From NCBI GenBank assembly GCA_938023515.1, contig CALJDR010000067.1, forward strand, positions 1 through 12,017: 12,017 nucleotides of DNA, given 5' to 3'. The position numbers and the translations under genes were made by a program. The notes beneath the pieces are model-generated. The model was given only the letters and a program-made list of their open reading frames with translations, had not been told where the DNA came from and made no database searches. Origin of the DNA: an uncultured Flavobacteriales bacterium (GTDB lineage Bacteria > Bacteroidota > Bacteroidia > Flavobacteriales > UBA1820). Below are positions 6,586 through 12,017 of this stretch, one piece after another. Position 1 is the first letter of the stretch. Every line of letters begins with the position of its first letter.

Positions 6586-7479
6586 ATGGAGAAAAAAATA
6601 CACAAATCCGGGTTCGTCAACATCGTGGGCAATCCGAACGTGGGCAAATCGACCCTGCTCAATGCTTTGGTAGGGAAGGACCTGTCCATCATCACTTCTA
6701 AGGCGCAAACCACCCGCCACCGTATACTGGGGATCGTCAGCTCGGAGGATTACCAGATCGTATTTTCGGATACGCCCGGCATCATCAAACCCGCCTATAA
6801 GCTGCAGGAATCCATGATGGATTTTGTGGCCGAGGCGATGAACGACGCAGACGTGCTGCTGTACATGGTCGAGCCGGGTATGAAAGGCCTGAAAGACGAA
6901 GCCTTTTTCAGGCGCATCGAAAACGCCAAAGTACCTGTACTACTGGTGATCAACAAAATAGATACAATTCCCGACCAGAAGACCCTCGAAGAAACAGTGG
7001 AGTACTGGCACGAACAACTCCCGAAGGCGGAGATCGTTCCCGTATCGGCCACCGAACGGTTCAACGTAGACATCCTGCTGACACGTATCGTGGAACTCCT
7101 GCCCGAAGGGCCGTCCTACTATCCGGAAGACACCCTCACCGATAAACCGGAGCGCTTTTTCGTCAACGAAATCATCCGCCAGAAAATATTGCTGAACTAC
7201 AAGAAGGAAGTTCCTTATTCGGTGGAAGTAGAGACGGAAGAGTTCATGGAAGATGAGACCCTGATCCGCATCCGCTCCATCATTTTCGTGGAGCGGGAAA
7301 GCCAGCGGGGTATCCTGATCGGCCATAAGGGAGCCGCCTTGAAAAAAGTGGGGACGGAAGCCCGGCTGGACATCGAGAAATTCTTCGGCAAAAAGGTATT
7401 CCTCGAACTGGTGGTGAAAGTGGACGACGGCTGGCGCAACAACGAGCGAAAGCTCCGCCGGTACGGGTATGAACATTAA
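6586..7479 (+). CDS. era: GTPase Era (297 aa)
   Basis: Essential GTPase that binds the 3' end of 16S rRNA and helps 30S subunit maturation. G motifs are in order: G1 GNPNVGKS at 15-22, switch I QTTRHR at 41-46, G3 DTPG at 62-65, G4 NKID at 123-126 and G5 SAT at 154-156. The C-terminal KH RNA-binding domain includes VERESQRGILIGHKG with its GxxG loop (GHKG) at 246-249, and ends with the typical VDDGWRNNERKLRRYGY. Length matches the family. The ATG at 6586 is chosen because there is no later Met before the G domain and the N-terminus (KSGFVNIVGNPN) aligns with other Era proteins. It opens the plus-strand run. der, often found next to era in this phylum, is absent here. Confidence 0.98.
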   Translation: MEKKIHKSGFVNIVGNPNVGKSTLLNALVGKDLSIITSKAQTTRHRILGIVSSEDYQIVFSDTPGIIKPAYKLQESMMDFVAEAMNDADVLLYMVEPGMKGLKDEAFFRRIENAKVPVLLVINKIDTIPDQKTLEETVEYWHEQLPKAEIVPVSATERFNVDILLTRIVELLPEGPSYYPEDTLTDKPERFFVNEIIRQKILLNYKKEVPYSVEVETEEFMEDETLIRIRSIIFVERESQRGILIGHKGAALKKVGTEARLDIEKFFGKKVFLELVVKVDDGWRNNERKLRRYGYEH

Positions 7480-7503
7480 GAATAACTTTAATTAAATAGA
7501 TTT

Positions 7504-7677
7504 ATGACAATTATTCACAGGGCATTAGCTGTAGGTGGAATTTTACTGGCGGCGTATGCCTATTTCGGCGATATCGCCGAACCCAACGCGTATTATATGA
7601 AGCTGGGCGCTTTTTCAATGATCGTTTTTGCCGTCGTACTGCGGGCGATAGAACGCAGCCGGGAAAGAAAGAGATAA
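7504..7677 (+). CDS. Small two-helix membrane protein (57 aa), function unknown
   Basis: An ATG at 7504 opens a 57-codon frame ending in TAA at 7675-7677. The peptide has a hydrophobic stretch at about residues 6-20 (ALAVGGILLAAYAYF), a short loop with acidic and polar residues (GDIAEPNAYY), a second hydrophobic stretch at about 34-48 and a basic tail (RSRERKR). This pattern suggests a helical hairpin with the positive tail in the cytosol. It fits well between genes: 24 nt after era and 12 nt before the nitroreductase, on the same strand with no competing frame. The AT-rich bases 7480-7503 include TAACTTTA, a near match to the -7 box. I do not recognise the family. Confidence 0.7.
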   Translation: MTIIHRALAVGGILLAAYAYFGDIAEPNAYYMKLGAFSMIVFAVVLRAIERSRERKR

Positions 7678-7689
7678 TCCAATCTGTCT

Positions 7690-8280
7690 ATGAAAATATT
7701 GACCCTTACCGTCGCTTTTCTGCTCGCATCGCTGGCATGCAGCGGCCAATCGATAAAGCTCATCCAACTCTCCGCCCCGGATATGGGACGGGAAGTGACC
7801 CTGATGCAGGCTTTCGCCGACCGTAAATCCACCCGGGAATTCTCTCCGGAGATGCTGTCCCTTCAGGAACTCTCCGACCTGTTGTGGGCGGCTAACGGCA
7901 TCAACCGCCCGGATGGTAAACGAACGGCCCCGTCGGCCATGAACCGGCAGGACATCGATATTTACGTATGCACGAAAGAAGGGGCCTATCTTTACGATCA
8001 TAAGAAGCATTCTCTCGAACCGGTGACCGATCAGGATATCCGTACCCTGAAAAAAGCGCCCGTTTGTCTGATACTGGTTGCCAACGGATCGGGAAATGAA
8101 GCCTGGAGCGCAATGGATGCCGGGATCGTATCCCAGAACATCTCCCTGTTCTGCGCCGGGGCGCATTTGGCTACGGTGCCGCGCGGATCGATGGATGCGG
8201 ATGCGATCGGCAAAGCCCTGAAACTATCGGCTAAACAAAAGCCGCTTTTGAACCACCCTGTGGGCTATTTTAAGAAATAA
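7690..8280 (+). CDS. Nitroreductase-like protein with export signal, SagB/ThcOx type (196 aa)
   Basis: The N-terminus is a signal peptide: MK, a hydrophobic core to about residue 16, then ACSGQS. Cys17 could be a lipoprotein cysteine, but SLAC is a poor lipobox, so ordinary cleavage near residues 16-20 is equally possible. The mature part shows FMN nitroreductase features: RKSTREFSPEMLSLQELSDLLWAANGIN (residues 45-72) and APSAMNRQDIDIYV (80-93) in the cofactor-binding region, and DAGIVSQNISLFCAG (143-157). The wording is closest to the SagB/ThcOx dehydrogenase branch. That branch includes oxidases of thiazolines and oxazolines, but no peptide-modification partner is present here. At about 176 mature residues it is near the short end of the family. 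Periplasmic or outer-membrane-facing location is inferred and the substrate is unknown. It starts 12 nt after the small membrane protein. Confidence 0.85.
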   Translation: MKILTLTVAFLLASLACSGQSIKLIQLSAPDMGREVTLMQAFADRKSTREFSPEMLSLQELSDLLWAANGINRPDGKRTAPSAMNRQDIDIYVCTKEGAYLYDHKKHSLEPVTDQDIRTLKKAPVCLILVANGSGNEAWSAMDAGIVSQNISLFCAGAHLATVPRGSMDADAIGKALKLSAKQKPLLNHPVGYFKK

Positions 8281-8309
8281 TACCCCCAAAACCTAAAAAC
8301 CGAGCAAAC

Positions 8310-8732
8310 ATGTGGACTTTCAAACAATTCGGCGACCGCTATGTGGTGAGCGTCGATAACCGGCGCGACCTGGTTGAAGCCCTGACGGATTTCTGTGCCA
8401 CCAAAAATATCAAGGCCGGGAGCATCAGCGGGATCGGGGCCGTAGACCGGCTTACGATCCGCTTTTTCAATCCTGCCCGCAAAAAATACGAGGATATGGC
8501 CTTCGAGGAGCAGATGGAGATCGCCAATCTGACCGGGAATATCTCCACGCTCGAGGGCAGTCCTTACCTGCACCTGCATGTGGTAGCCGGGCGGAGCGAT
8601 TGCTCGGCACTGGCCGGACATCTGCTTTCGGCCCGTATCAGCGGGGCGGGGGAGTTTGTCGTGGAGGATTTCGGGGGCGAGCTGAGCCGTTCGTTCAACC
8701 CGGCCATAGGGCTCAATATGTACGTTCTGTAA
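8310..8732 (+). CDS. PPC/DUF296 domain protein (140 aa)
   Basis: A single plants-and-prokaryotes-conserved (PPC, DUF296) domain fills the protein. Visible marks are the early GSISGIGAVDRL block (37-48), which follows a strand-helix start, and the histidine pair in GSPYLHLHVV (H88, H90). With H104 in GHLL these could form the metal site described for bacterial PPC structures. In plants the domain is linked to AT-hook DNA-binding proteins. In bacteria the domain stands alone and its function is not established, so DNA binding should not be assumed. Length is typical for stand-alone members. It lies 29 nt after the nitroreductase and 50 nt before the DUF421 gene on the same strand, so probably one transcript. 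No TAnnTTTG box was seen in the upstream gap. Confidence 0.88.
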   Translation: MWTFKQFGDRYVVSVDNRRDLVEALTDFCATKNIKAGSISGIGAVDRLTIRFFNPARKKYEDMAFEEQMEIANLTGNISTLEGSPYLHLHVVAGRSDCSALAGHLLSARISGAGEFVVEDFGGELSRSFNPAIGLNMYVL

Positions 8733-8782
8733 CCGACCCGGACAACTTTCCGCCGTTTTCCGAGCCTTAAAATCCGCTGGAT

Positions 8783-9463
8783 ATGGTTTTAAGCATTTTC
8801 ATAAAGATCGTCATCGGAATGTTGGGGGTCTTGTTCTTTCTGCGCATATCGGGAAAGACCCAGATGGCGATGCTCACTCCGCTGGATTCGGTCAACGCCT
8901 TCGTGCTGGGTGCCTTGGTGGGAGGCGTGGTGTACAATCCCGACCTGTCCGCCTGGTACATGGTCTTCGCCTTGGGGGCCTGGACAGCCGTAAATATGTT
9001 CATCCGCTATCTGCTGCGGTTCCGGGTATTCCGCAAACTGATAAAAGGCGATACGATACTTATCGTCAAGGACGGTAAAATGAACCTCAAAGAATTCAAA
9101 CGCAACAGCTTAGAAATGGAGCAGTTCCGCACCATATTGCGGGAGAACGGGGTGTTTTCGATGTTCGATGTGGAAAATGCCCGTTTCGAGGCGAACGGCA
9201 AACTGACTATCTCCAGGCGCGGGAGCCTGTCGGAATCCTTTCTGCTGGTCAACAACGGCTATATATCGGCCGAAGCGCTCGACAGTGCGGGAAAAACCGA
9301 ACCGTGGCTGGCAGAGGAACTGAAAAAAGAGGGATTTGCCGATATCCGCAGTTTGTTCTGTGTGGAGTGGACGCCGGAAAAAGGTTTTTATGTCGTTCCG
9401 AAAGACATCAAAGCCCGGCGAGGCCGGAAAGTGGCCCTGGAAGATAACACCGTATCCAACTGA
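8783..9463 (+). CDS. DUF421 (YetF/YcaP-like) membrane protein (226 aa)
   Basis: Three hydrophobic segments at about residues 3-21, 38-51 and 57-78 are followed by a soluble, probably cytosolic domain. The family block is RISGKTQMAMLTPLDSVNAF (21-40), matching the 'R-x-x-G-K-[RT]…T-x-x-D' signature between the first two helices, then LGALVGGVVYNPDLS. After the helices, KLIKGDTILIVKDGKMN and LLRENGVFSMFDVENARFE-like text (with the frame reading ILRENGV) are usual for the DUF421 C-terminal domain. Relatives include YetF and YcaP; some Bacillus members have been linked to spore or envelope phenotypes, but no molecular activity is assigned here. It ends the plus-strand run: its TGA at 9461-9463 faces the end of folB across 13 nt. 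Confidence 0.88.
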   Translation: MVLSIFIKIVIGMLGVLFFLRISGKTQMAMLTPLDSVNAFVLGALVGGVVYNPDLSAWYMVFALGAWTAVNMFIRYLLRFRVFRKLIKGDTILIVKDGKMNLKEFKRNSLEMEQFRTILRENGVFSMFDVENARFEANGKLTISRRGSLSESFLLVNNGYISAEALDSAGKTEPWLAEELKKEGFADIRSLFCVEWTPEKGFYVVPKDIKARRGRKVALEDNTVSN

Positions 9464-9476
9464 CTATTTGGCGTAC

Positions 9477-9830
9477 TCAGTCGCTTATTTTGACTGTCGC
9501 TTTTTCGGCCTGCCCTTCGACGGGAGGGGCCAATTTGGATACCCGGACGGTCACTTTCCCGGCGCGGGAAAATTCTTCTTTTACGGCGCTGTAGATGCGC
9601 CAGGCGACATTTTCAATCAGGTGGGACCGCACAGCCATCTCGGCCCGCACGATATCCGCAATCCGTCCGTAATCGACCGTACCGGAAAGTTCATCCTTCC
9701 GGGCGGCCTGCAAAAAATCCGTCTCCACTTCCACGTCCGTAGAGTAGAGGGAGCCTACGTGGGCTTCCGCCTCCAGGCAGCCATGGAACGAATAGGTACG
9801 TATCCCGTAAATGCCAACTTTATTTTCCAT
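9477..9830 (-). CDS. folB: Dihydroneopterin aldolase (117 aa)
   Basis: Folate pathway enzyme that splits 7,8-dihydroneopterin into 6-hydroxymethyl-dihydropterin and glycolaldehyde. Family marks are the N-terminal YSFHGCLEAEAHVG (13-26), which holds the conserved Glu near residue 22; GTVDYGRIADIV (50-61); HLIENVAWRI (70-79), with the pterin-binding Glu at 73; and VRVSKLAPPVEG (95-106), with the catalytic Lys at 99. Length is typical for the T-fold enzyme. The usual early 'Y-x-x-H-G' reads Y-S-F-H-G. The ATG at 9830 lies inside the end of tdk, so the two genes overlap by 11 nt in different frames and are probably translationally coupled. The gene ends facing the DUF421 gene. Confidence 0.93.
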   Translation of the reverse strand: MENKVGIYGIRTYSFHGCLEAEAHVGSLYSTDVEVETDFLQAARKDELSGTVDYGRIADIVRAEMAVRSHLIENVAWRIYSAVKEEFSRAGKVTVRVSKLAPPVEGQAEKATVKISD

Positions 9831-10446
9831 TTTCCTGTTCTTTTTTCACCTGTGCCGCAGCGAGTTCTTCCTGTCTGCGAGCCTCAAAATAAGCTTTGCG
9901 CGAGAGCGGTTCGTAATCGTGCGTCTCCCCCAGAAGTACCAGGGAGTCGTTCTGTGTCAACCGATGGGTATAGTTGGCCAGGTTTCCCGTGCGGGTACAT
10001 ACCGCATGTACTTTGGTCACGTATTCAGCCGTAGCCATCAGAAAAGGCATCGGGCCGAACGGGCGTCCCAAATAATCCATATCGAGGCCGGCCACAACCA
10101 CCCGGATGCCACTGTTAGCCAGTGCATTACATACTTCTACGATCCCTTCGTCGAAAAACTGGGCTTCGTCGATACCCACCACATCTACGCCGGCGGAGCG
10201 GAGCAGGATTTCACTCGAATGGCTTACCGGGGTGGAAACGATCTCGTTGTGGTCGTGGGAAACGACTTTTTGCTCGTCGTAGCGTACGTCGACCGCCGGT
10301 TTGAATATCTCCACCTTCTGCCGGGCGAACTTGGCTCGTTTCAGCCGCCGGATGAGCTCCTCTGTCTTTCCGGAGAACATCGACCCGCAGATGACTTCGA
10401 TCCAGCCACTGTATTCGGTGTGGTTTGTCGTATTTTCAAGAAACAT
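9820..10446 (-). CDS. tdk: Thymidine kinase, type II, zinc-ligand-poor variant (208 aa)
   Basis: Salvage enzyme that phosphorylates thymidine to dTMP with ATP. The P-loop GSMFSGKT is at residues 21-28, preceded by WIEVIC. Walker-B-like DEAQFF is at 93-98 and GLDMDYLGRPFGPMP is at 120-134; YEPLSRKAYF (178-187) closes the lasso region. The usual four zinc ligands in two CxxC pairs are mostly absent: only C150 remains in AVCTRTGN, with Thr at 153, and Ser182/Ala185 replace the second pair. The catalytic core is intact. The frame stays open to an ATG at 10560, but that would add 38 residues unlike the family and pass through the candidate promoter. ATG 10446 is therefore chosen. It overlaps folB by 11 nt. 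A Lys/Glu-rich tail ends the protein. Confidence 0.95.
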   Translation of the reverse strand: MFLENTTNHTEYSGWIEVICGSMFSGKTEELIRRLKRAKFARQKVEIFKPAVDVRYDEQKVVSHDHNEIVSTPVSHSSEILLRSAGVDVVGIDEAQFFDEGIVEVCNALANSGIRVVVAGLDMDYLGRPFGPMPFLMATAEYVTKVHAVCTRTGNLANYTHRLTQNDSLVLLGETHDYEPLSRKAYFEARRQEELAAAQVKKEQENGK

Positions 10447-10485
10447 GTGTCTAAGGCTTTTCGGCCGGCAAACCGCCGGGCAGGA

Positions 10486-10493
10486 CAAATATA
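10486..10493 (-). promoter_or_regulatory. Candidate Bacteroidota -7 box for tdk-folB
   Basis: The minus strand reads TATATTTG, a full match to TAnnTTTG, 39 nt before the tdk ATG. No clear TTG is visible at the expected -33 distance (the bases there read TGTG). A small GC-rich inverted repeat (CCGGC at 10465-10469 and GCCGG at 10475-10479) would fall in the leader. The placement downstream of the 10573-10600 terminator supports an independent transcript. Confidence 0.5.
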
Positions 10494-10572
10494 ACCAACC
10501 TTCCGCTGCCTGCCACACATTTTGCCCTAAAGTTATCAACACCACTGGCAGACATCGCAATACCGGGCCATA

Positions 10573-10600
10573 AAAAAGCCCGCCAAAAGGCGGGCTTTTT
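10573..10600 (-). terminator. Strong hairpin terminator after the NlpC/P60 gene
   Basis: A perfect 12-bp stem pairs AAAAAGCCCGCC (10573-10584) with GGCGGGCTTTTT (10589-10600) around a 4-base loop. On the minus strand the GC core is followed by a run of six T, as in a Rho-independent terminator. It starts 14 nt past the NlpC/P60 stop and separates that gene from the tdk promoter. The symmetry means it could work in both directions, but no plus-strand gene ends here. Confidence 0.92.
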
Positions 10601-10614
10601 CCTATTCAGAACCG

Positions 10615-11382
10615 TTATTTGCATTTTTTGAGCAACCGGAGCTTATGCGTGTACTTGTTCACATCGGCATTGTAAATACCTGTCTGGTCCAATACGTCTA
10701 TCCGTACCTGCCCGCTGGCATGGATGATACGATGATCCTCCAGTACAATACCTACATGAACGATATCTCCCTGGTCGTTGTCGAAGAACGCCAGATCGCC
10801 TTCCTCGGCTTCCTCCACGAAAGAGAGCGTTTCCCCTCCGGCAGCCTGGTCTTTGGCATCACGGGGCAGGGAACGACCGCAAAGGCGGTAGCATATCTGC
10901 GCAAAACCGGAACAGTCCAGCCCGAAGAAAGAACGGCCGCCCCATAAATAGGGCGCACCGAGAAATCCTTTGGCTACCCGGGCGATGTCACTTTTGGGCT
11001 TTTTACCCGTGGCTACATGGCCGTCGAAAGAGTATTTCTCATCCCCCAGGAAAAATTCCCCGTCTGCATATTGCGGCAGGCGGGAACCGATCAAAATGGG
11101 GAGCGAGTGCTTCTCTGCTTTGCATACGCCTACGCTTTGCGCACAATACACCCCCGGATCCTTGCATAAAGCAGCATATTGATCGGCCGTGATTTCGGCG
11201 TACTGCTTGTTGCTGATCCAGCCTTCGTATCCGTCGTCGTGCAGGCGGATCCGGCTCCAGGAGGCCCGGCGTTCGAGGACTTTGAAAAATTCCCCGAAAA
11301 GCGCTTGGGTGGTCATTTCCGAAGCATCGGATGGCTCACGGCGTACAGGGATCACAGAAAGCGGGCAAATGGCGTATCTCAT
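10615..11382 (-). CDS. NlpC/P60 (C40) cell-wall peptidase with N-terminal SH3b domains (255 aa)
   Basis: Probably a gamma-D-glutamyl-diamino-acid endopeptidase acting on murein peptides. Two SH3b-like domains at about residues 1-64 (SVIPVRREPSDASEMTTQ… WSRIRLHDDGYEGWI) and 80-127 precede the NlpC/P60 domain from about 130. The catalytic triad is visible: Cys157 in GLDCSGF, His209 in DIVHVGIVL and His221 in IIHASGQVR. YLWGGRS (145-151) precedes the nucleophile as usual. There is no signal peptide at the chosen ATG (11382), and the SH3b domain begins within the first ten residues. This suggests a cytosolic enzyme for recycling murein peptides, like Bacillus YkfC/dipeptidyl-peptidase VI, rather than a secreted one. 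It follows the phosphodiester glycosidase gene by 43 nt and ends at a strong terminator. Confidence 0.93.
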   Translation of the reverse strand: MRYAICPLSVIPVRREPSDASEMTTQALFGEFFKVLERRASWSRIRLHDDGYEGWISNKQYAEITADQYAALCKDPGVYCAQSVGVCKAEKHSLPILIGSRLPQYADGEFFLGDEKYSFDGHVATGKKPKSDIARVAKGFLGAPYLWGGRSFFGLDCSGFAQICYRLCGRSLPRDAKDQAAGGETLSFVEEAEEGDLAFFDNDQGDIVHVGIVLEDHRIIHASGQVRIDVLDQTGIYNADVNKYTHKLRLLKKCK

Positions 11383-11425
11383 TGCTCAAATAATGGAATT
11401 ACGGGATTGGTTTTACAGGTATCGG

Positions 11426-11972
11426 TCAGAGGAGCAGGATCGAATTGCTCACCCGGCGTTCACCCTGGTTATCGAATTTCTGGTTGTCGCACGGGCGGTT
11501 TACCACGCCGTTATCCGGCTGTCCTTTGACATACATCGTAGTAGAGCCTCCTCCGTCCAGGTTGAGGGCATTTTCGGCACCCAGCCATTTGAGGATACTG
11601 GCAAATTCGTTCAGGTTCACACCCAGTGAATTTTCTTTTGAACGGCCGTCTACCGTCACCAGGATCACTTTATTACCCACTGTACCGATCGCAGTACGCG
11701 GATGGCGCAGGGTCACAAAAGCCCCTTTGCCCATATCGATCCGCTTTCCATCGGCCAGCATCATCGGGCCGGAACCTATCATGGAAGGTTCTGTACGGCG
11801 CGAGACCCACTGGGGATCGTCCGGATCGCCCAGTTCTACGCTGGCGCGGCCGTCCTTATCGATGATCACCGTGCCGCCGTCCCGGTCGCCCATATTGCCG
11901 GAGCGGTCGAAATAGACCTTGCCGTCTATTTTGAGGTAGCATACGGAATTGTAGGGAGCACGGGTATTGTAG
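11426..11972 (-). CDS. Phosphodiester glycosidase family protein (NAGPA-like), C-terminal part only
   Basis: About 181 genomic residues remain, ending at TGA 11426-11428. The NAGPA/PF09992 signature is clear: HPRTAIGTVG, ILVTVDGR, a leucine-rich segment with LKWLGAENALNLDGGGSTTM, and the C-terminal GERRVSNSILLL. Related proteins include the human uncovering enzyme that removes GlcNAc from phosphodiesters; bacterial substrates are mostly unknown, with exopolysaccharide or cell-wall phosphodiesters often proposed. The N-terminal half, which would include any signal peptide, is missing because the contig ends. The frame appears to run on to 12016 with an apparent ATG, but residues before YNTRAPYNSV come from adapter sequence (the codon at the junction is half adapter). 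Do not use that start. It lies 43 nt upstream of the NlpC/P60 gene and is probably co-transcribed. Confidence 0.9.
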
Positions 11973-12017
11973 CTGTCTCTTATACACATCTCCGAGCCCA
12001 CGAGACTCGACGTCATC
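11973..12017 (+). other. Illumina Nextera i7-side adapter (not genomic)
   Basis: CTGTCTCTTATACACATCT (11973-11991) is the transposon mosaic end and CCGAGCCCACGAGAC (11992-12006) the read-2 primer. TCGACGTC (12007-12014) matches the i7 index known as N729, and ATC begins the P7 tail. On the minus strand this translates to the known adapter peptide LVGSEMCIRDS. The last genomic base is 11972. Confidence 0.98.

Noticed and set aside
9478..9505. Possible weak terminator for the plus-strand run: CAGTC/GACTG stem (9478-9482, 9492-9496) followed by TCGCTTTTT
   Set aside because: The stem is only 5 bp with a 9-nt loop and lies inside the folB coding end. It is too weak to call without expression data.
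10447..10560. The longer 246-codon version of tdk starting at 10560
   Set aside because: The extra 38 residues do not resemble known Tdk N-termini and would span the best promoter candidate; the family start fits the ATG at 10446.
47..11972. CRISPR arrays, insertion sequences, tRNA or rRNA genes, defence or phage genes
   Set aside because: I looked for regular direct repeats, transposase motifs, terminal inverted repeats and tRNA cloverleaf landmarks and saw none. Every gap is under 170 nt and is accounted for by promoters, the terminator or short leaders.

Overview
The window looks like a chromosomal housekeeping segment from a member of the Bacteroidota, most likely the order Bacteroidales. 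Three things point there: the protein variants (type 2 PyrF, the roughly 390-residue PurM, and Tdk, NlpC/P60 and NAGPA-like proteins of Bacteroides-like type); three candidate promoters carrying the Bacteroidota -7 box TAnnTTTG; and starts that mostly lack a Shine-Dalgarno sequence. I cannot name a genus. Both ends are sequencing adapter, not genome: positions 1-46 and 11973-12017 match Illumina Nextera adapters, including index bases. Only 47-11972 should be read as biology, and both terminal genes are cut there.

Layout: (1) 47-6446, minus strand, is a tight run of seven genes read from right to left: a Gfo/Idh/MocA oxidoreductase, rimO, cdaA (c-di-AMP synthase), purM, prfA, pyrF and the first residues of a probable phosphopantetheinyl transferase. 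Gaps are 2-47 nt, no terminator is visible, and a candidate promoter sits at the head. (2) 6447-6585 is a divergent intergenic region with a candidate promoter for each side. (3) 6586-9463, plus strand, holds era, a 57-residue membrane protein, an exported nitroreductase-like protein, a PPC/DUF296 protein and a DUF421 membrane protein. (4) 9477-10446, minus strand, holds tdk and folB, which overlap by 11 nt and have their own candidate promoter. (5) 10573-10600 is a strong hairpin terminator. (6) 10615-11972, minus strand, holds an NlpC/P60 peptidase and a truncated phosphodiester glycosidase.

How the genes fit together: the left run mixes nucleotide synthesis (purM, pyrF), translation (prfA, rimO) and second-messenger synthesis (cdaA), so it may be a growth-linked operon. 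tdk and folB both feed thymidylate and folate metabolism. The two right-hand genes suggest cell-wall or glycan turnover. There are no RNA genes, mobile elements, CRISPR arrays, defence genes or long unexplained gaps, and I found no convincing undescribed system. The best second looks are the adapter-fused ends, a possibly leaderless era mRNA, a Tdk missing its zinc ligands, the location of cdaA, and the short exported nitroreductase.
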